This document shows positions 60,419 through 64,000 of a stretch of 64,000 nucleotides of DNA, one piece after another. Source of the DNA: Spongospora subterranea f. sp. subterranea (taxonomy: Eukaryota; Endomyxa: Phytomyxea; Phytomyxea; Plasmodiophorida); NCBI GenBank assembly GCA_049724395.1, contig JAUGWO010000017.1, positions 1 through 64,000 on the forward strand, given 5' to 3'. The position numbers and the translations under genes are program-made. Every line of letters starts with the position of its first letter. Position 1 is the stretch's first letter. The notes below the pieces were generated by a model. That model was not told where the DNA came from and did no database searches. It was given only the letters and a program-made list of their open reading frames with translations.

Positions 60419-62024
60419 ATGGTGAATATACTACTATGCCCTAACACGTTCAAGGGATCTCTGACCGGGGATCAGGCCAGTATCGCCATGAGCCATGGCT
60501 GCATGAAGGCGTTAGCAGGGCGCCCTGGCGACCGAGTCAGGACGATCGTGATGGGCGATGGCGGGGACGGTGAATAGAATTCGCCCGGCGATTATGGGCA
60601 GCGGTACTGACCGAGATCTGCCCAGGGAGTGGCGATATATTGGGTCGAGCATTACATGGCGAACCGGTCCATATTCAGGTGAGGTGTGTTAGTGTAGCGC
60701 CATGGTCATTGGTCGGACCCAACCCATTGATTATGTGCAGGCGAATAATGGGATTGGGCTCGTGTCTCCATCATCATATATATGGGCTCCAGACAGCTCT
60801 ACCGCCATTATAGAGATCGCTAAAGTAGCTGGCCTTGCCTCGCTCAACCGTATATCGCCATCTTCCTCACTGACTAATGACCAGCTGATATGACCCAATT
60901 AGGCACTGACCGAAACCCGATGAGAACGTCAACTTATGGTGTTGGGGAGGTATTAAGGGATGCCGTTGTCAAAGGCGCCACCAAAATAGTGATTTGCTGT
61001 GGCGGATCGTGCAGTAATGATGGTGGGATTGGAGTTGGAGCAGCTCTAGGTTTCAGGTTTCAGGATGAGAATGGGAACGAGGTCGAACCGGTCGGAGGAA
61101 ATCTCCACCGTATTCGGATTTTCAGGGAGCCGATCGATCCTGATAAGAGGTCGGCATTTGAGTCTGGCAGACGTTATCGTCATCTTATGGGGATTGACTT
61201 CAACAGGGAATTACTAAACCTGATTCGCAGGTTGAAGATAGTGGCTGCTGTCGACACTGATGCCACTTTCGTTGGTAATCATGGCGCTACCTTTACATTC
61301 GCCAAACAGAAAGGTGACCAGTGTCGACCTGGTTGGCGCTATTTCAATAGGCTGATCATGAATAACCAGGGGCGCGTCCTGAAGATTTGCCTGTCCTAGA
61401 GGAAGGCATGTGTAATATCCTATCATTATGGCGATCATCTGACCTATTCCCCGATAATCATCTTTACAATAGTAAAGGGGCAGGAGCTGCAGGAGGTGGC
61501 TATTCTGGACAGGGGTCACCGCTACAACCTGTTCTAAACGTCTTGGCCAGGTTTATCGGCTGGACTCATCGCCTTTTGTCACGCCCGTATTGAATCAGGG
61601 TTCGATATGATCTGCGGTCATGTCCATCTGAGAGAAGCTATATCGGAGGCGGATCTGGTGCTAACTGGTGAAGGGGCGGCTGATGCCACGTCTGGCAAGG
61701 TAAAGAAGGGAGAAGCCGATCATGGTCATGTTCTAACGCCTGTTGGTCCTGCAGGTGCCGTATGAGATAGCTAAACTCTGCCATCAATTTGGGGTTCATT
61801 GTGCAGTAATTACGGGGCAGATACCTGATCGTCGTCAACTTGATATATTGCTAGAGGGGGGAGCCAGCGCTGGAGTGTTTTCTATCGTCCCTGGCCCAAT
61901 CGATGTCGACCACGCCATTGAACATGCAAAAGAACTGTTAGAGCAATCGACAGAGAACGTCATCAGAGCGTTCATGGCTGGATACAACAAAAATTCACAA
62001 TTGCGACCGCAATTGTCTGATTGA
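60419..62024 (+). CDS. Glycerate kinase (GlxK family)
   Basis: The enzyme phosphorylates D-glycerate, feeding glyoxylate or serine carbon into glycolysis. The family is bacterial-type (GlxK/GCK1), unlike plant GLYK. Exon 1 (60419-60569) begins MVNILLCPNTFKGSLTGDQA and ends DGGD. It joins 60602-60678 in phase, then an exon from 60741. The later junction (donor GTATATCG, acceptor AATTAG) yields SLNRTDRNPMRTSTYGVGE. Then come KIVICCGGSCSNDGGIGVGA, VDTDATFVGNHGATFTFA, EADLVLTGEGAADATSGK and HCAVITGQIPDRRQLDIL, ending at TGA 62022-62024. The glycine-rich GGSCSNDGG motif and the DLVLTGEG block are diagnostic. Intron presence shows it is a settled nuclear gene, not a bacterial contaminant. Confidence 0.9.
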
Positions 62025-62135
62025 ACAAGGAGTTGAATCATTGCGGTGCTCGACATGATTTTCAGTTCTTTATTTCCCTTTTGATGAGTAGTAAAATAAA
62101 ACAAAGCTGGTACTGAACTGAGTTCCAATGTCAGT

Positions 62136-63060
62136 GATAATATTACTGTAGATCTCAAATGATAATATTACTGTAGATCTCAAATGATAATATTACTGTA
62201 GATCTCAAATGATAATATTACTGTAGATCTCAAATGATAATATTACTGTAGATCTCAAATGATAATATTACTGTAGATCTCAAATGATAATATTACTGTA
62301 GATCTCAAATGATAATATTACTGTAGATCTCAAATGATAATATTACTGTAGATCTCAAATGATAATATTACTGTAGATCTCAAATGATAATATTACTGTA
62401 GATCTCAAATGATAATATTACTGTAGATCTCAAATGATAATATTACTGTAGATCTCAAATGATAATATTACTGTAGATCTCAAATGATAATATTACTGTA
62501 GATCTCAAATGATAATATTACTGTAGATCTCAAATGATAATATTACTGTAGATCTCAAATGATAATATTACTGTAGATCTCAAATGATAATATTGCTGTA
62601 GATCTCAAATGATAATATTACTGTAGATCTCAAATGATAATATTACTGTAGATCTCAAATGATAATATTACTGTAGATCTCAAATGATAATATTGCTGTA
62701 GATCTCAAATGATAATATTACTGTAGATCTCAAATGATAATATTACTGTAGATCTCAAATGATAATATTACTGTAGATCTCAAATGATAATATTACTGTA
62801 GATCTCAAATGATAATATTACTGTAGATCTCAAATGATAATATTACTGTAGATCTCAAATGATAATATTACTGTAGATCTCAAATGATAATATTACTGTA
62901 GATCTCAAATGATAATATTACTGTAGATCTCAAATGATAATATTACTGTAGATCTCAAATGATAATATTACTGTAGATCTCAAATGATAATATTACTGTA
63001 GATCTCAAATGATAATATTACTGTAGATCTCAAATGATAATATTGCTGTAGATCTCAAAT
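62136..63060. repeat. 25-bp satellite, 37 head-to-tail copies
   Basis: Exactly 37 units of 25 bp fill 925 bp. Each unit holds an AGATCT palindrome followed by CAAATGATAATATTA. Units are identical except for an A-to-G change at 62595, 62695 and 63045. The first two variants are exactly four units apart and the third another fourteen, which suggests multi-unit copying. The array starts about 110 bp after the glycerate kinase stop. Confidence 0.97.
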
Positions 63061-64000
63061 ACCCACAGTAAACAATAGCCTTTGGACTCACAATTAATAA
63101 CGTCTTGATCTCTACTGTATCGGTCTCAGATTTTAGACTGTAGTAAACAACTTGATCAGTAATTTGTCGCAATATCAAAGCAGATATCTGAGCCCAATTC
63201 AAGAGTGAGTACGAAAAATAATCGAGTATTGCAAGTGAATATATCCAAGGTGCGCGTTGGGACAATCTGCACAATGTTTGTGATCCAACGAGTTCCCCAG
63301 CGAATCTCGAATGTTAACTGTCAAGGTGCTGTTGAGTGCTCGAGGGCAACTCCACGAGTTCGTTAAGGTTGAAGTAATAGCACACTAGAAAAGGCCTTCC
63401 CAGAACATTTCAGCATTGGCACTCTGAAAACATTTGCGATGAATCAACAAAAGTTTTTTCAGACAAGTATGAGTATTTTGTTGGCATGACATAGTGGGTC
63501 CGATGCACCAAACGGCAACAGTGATGATGATGATTAGATAACATCGGGAAAGTCGACGATCGAAAAGTTATTCAACTTGAACCGCAATATTGATGGACAT
63601 CCGAGACTGATGACTACCAAGTTCGGTCGGTGTCCTCCAGGGTTCTCAGCCTCTCCGCGTCGAAAGTTTGGCAGTGAAGCTGCAGGCGCTATTAACGAAG
63701 TTGTGACATGAAGACGACAGAAGAAGTTGTGAAGACGATGGCAGTGACTGGTATGGAATGGTATAGAAAAGCGGAAGAATTCTTGTGGTTTCGGGGAAAT
63801 TTGTGCTCGATTTCATCGCCCAGTGAGTGAGACGTTGAGCGACACGAATCTACTCATCAATACGATGAGCTATCATCCTGCACATTGGATATTGACACCT
63901 CAACAAATCGTGTGCTCCTCGTGTGCATTGATCCACTTCTTCTTTAGCGCAAACTCGATGGCAACACGGGTCAGATACGTGATCACATATTTGAACGGCC
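63061..64000. other. Right-end region without a supported gene
   Basis: A minus-strand frame (63274-63005) starts in unique sequence and runs into the satellite, so it is not credible. The remainder holds short frames only, and nothing is recognisable. Confidence 0.4.

Noticed and set aside
62136-63060. CRISPR-like array
   Set aside because: The 25-bp units are contiguous with no spacers, and the genome is eukaryotic.
63005-63274. Minus-strand frame entering the satellite
   Set aside because: It depends on translating the 25-bp repeat and has no domain or conserved start.

Overview
This window comes from a gene-dense eukaryote with many short GT-AG introns (about 37-230 nt). It uses the standard genetic code: TAA, TAG and TGA all end recognisable genes. 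The core gene set is clearly eukaryotic: a Ubc7/UBE2G-type E2, a PHD-TFIIS-SPOC transcription factor, UTP6, a kinesin-14, TFIIE-alpha, TRAP-beta, PheRS-beta and ATG4. A TRAP subunit argues against a fungus. Ty3/gypsy remnants that resemble oomycete elements, together with Crinkler/RHS-type P-loop proteins, suggest a protist, perhaps a parasitic SAR lineage. I cannot name the organism from sequence alone.

Layout. 1-4990: broken Ty3/gypsy remnants in both orientations. 5.9-15.3 kb: UBE2G-like E2, the PHD/TFS2M/SPOC gene, then UTP6 on the minus strand. 16.6-25.6 kb: a GT25-like glycosyltransferase, a small membrane protein and a kinesin-14 on minus, then proline dehydrogenase with an EF-hand insert on plus. 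26.8-29.2 kb: an unrecognised gene ending in a young foldback inverted repeat, then a small membrane-anchored coiled-coil protein. 30.4-42.2 kb: the most unusual region, with three tandem Crinkler/RHS-like NTPase genes (one whole, two broken), a spliced Ser/Thr kinase and a decayed kinase fragment, all in one duplicated block. 42.7-46.9 kb: D-aminoacyl-tRNA deacylase, TFIIE-alpha and TRAP-beta. 47-51.6 kb: decayed coding-like sequence, a 115-bp tandem repeat, a long hairpin and a secreted protein built from two kinds of repeat. 52-62 kb: a secreted discoidin-like protein, PheRS-beta, a secreted laminin-IV-like protein, ATG4 and glycerate kinase. 62.1-63.1 kb: a 25-bp satellite in 37 copies.

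The housekeeping genes cover protein turnover (E2, ATG4), RNA polymerase II transcription (TFIIE-alpha, SPOC protein), ribosome biogenesis and translation (UTP6, PheRS-beta, DTD), ER translocation (TRAP-beta) and metabolism (PRODH, glycerate kinase). Between them lie fast-evolving lineage genes: the NTPase/kinase cluster, secreted repeat and adhesion-like proteins, and satellites. That pattern fits a parasite or other host-interacting protist, but this is inference.
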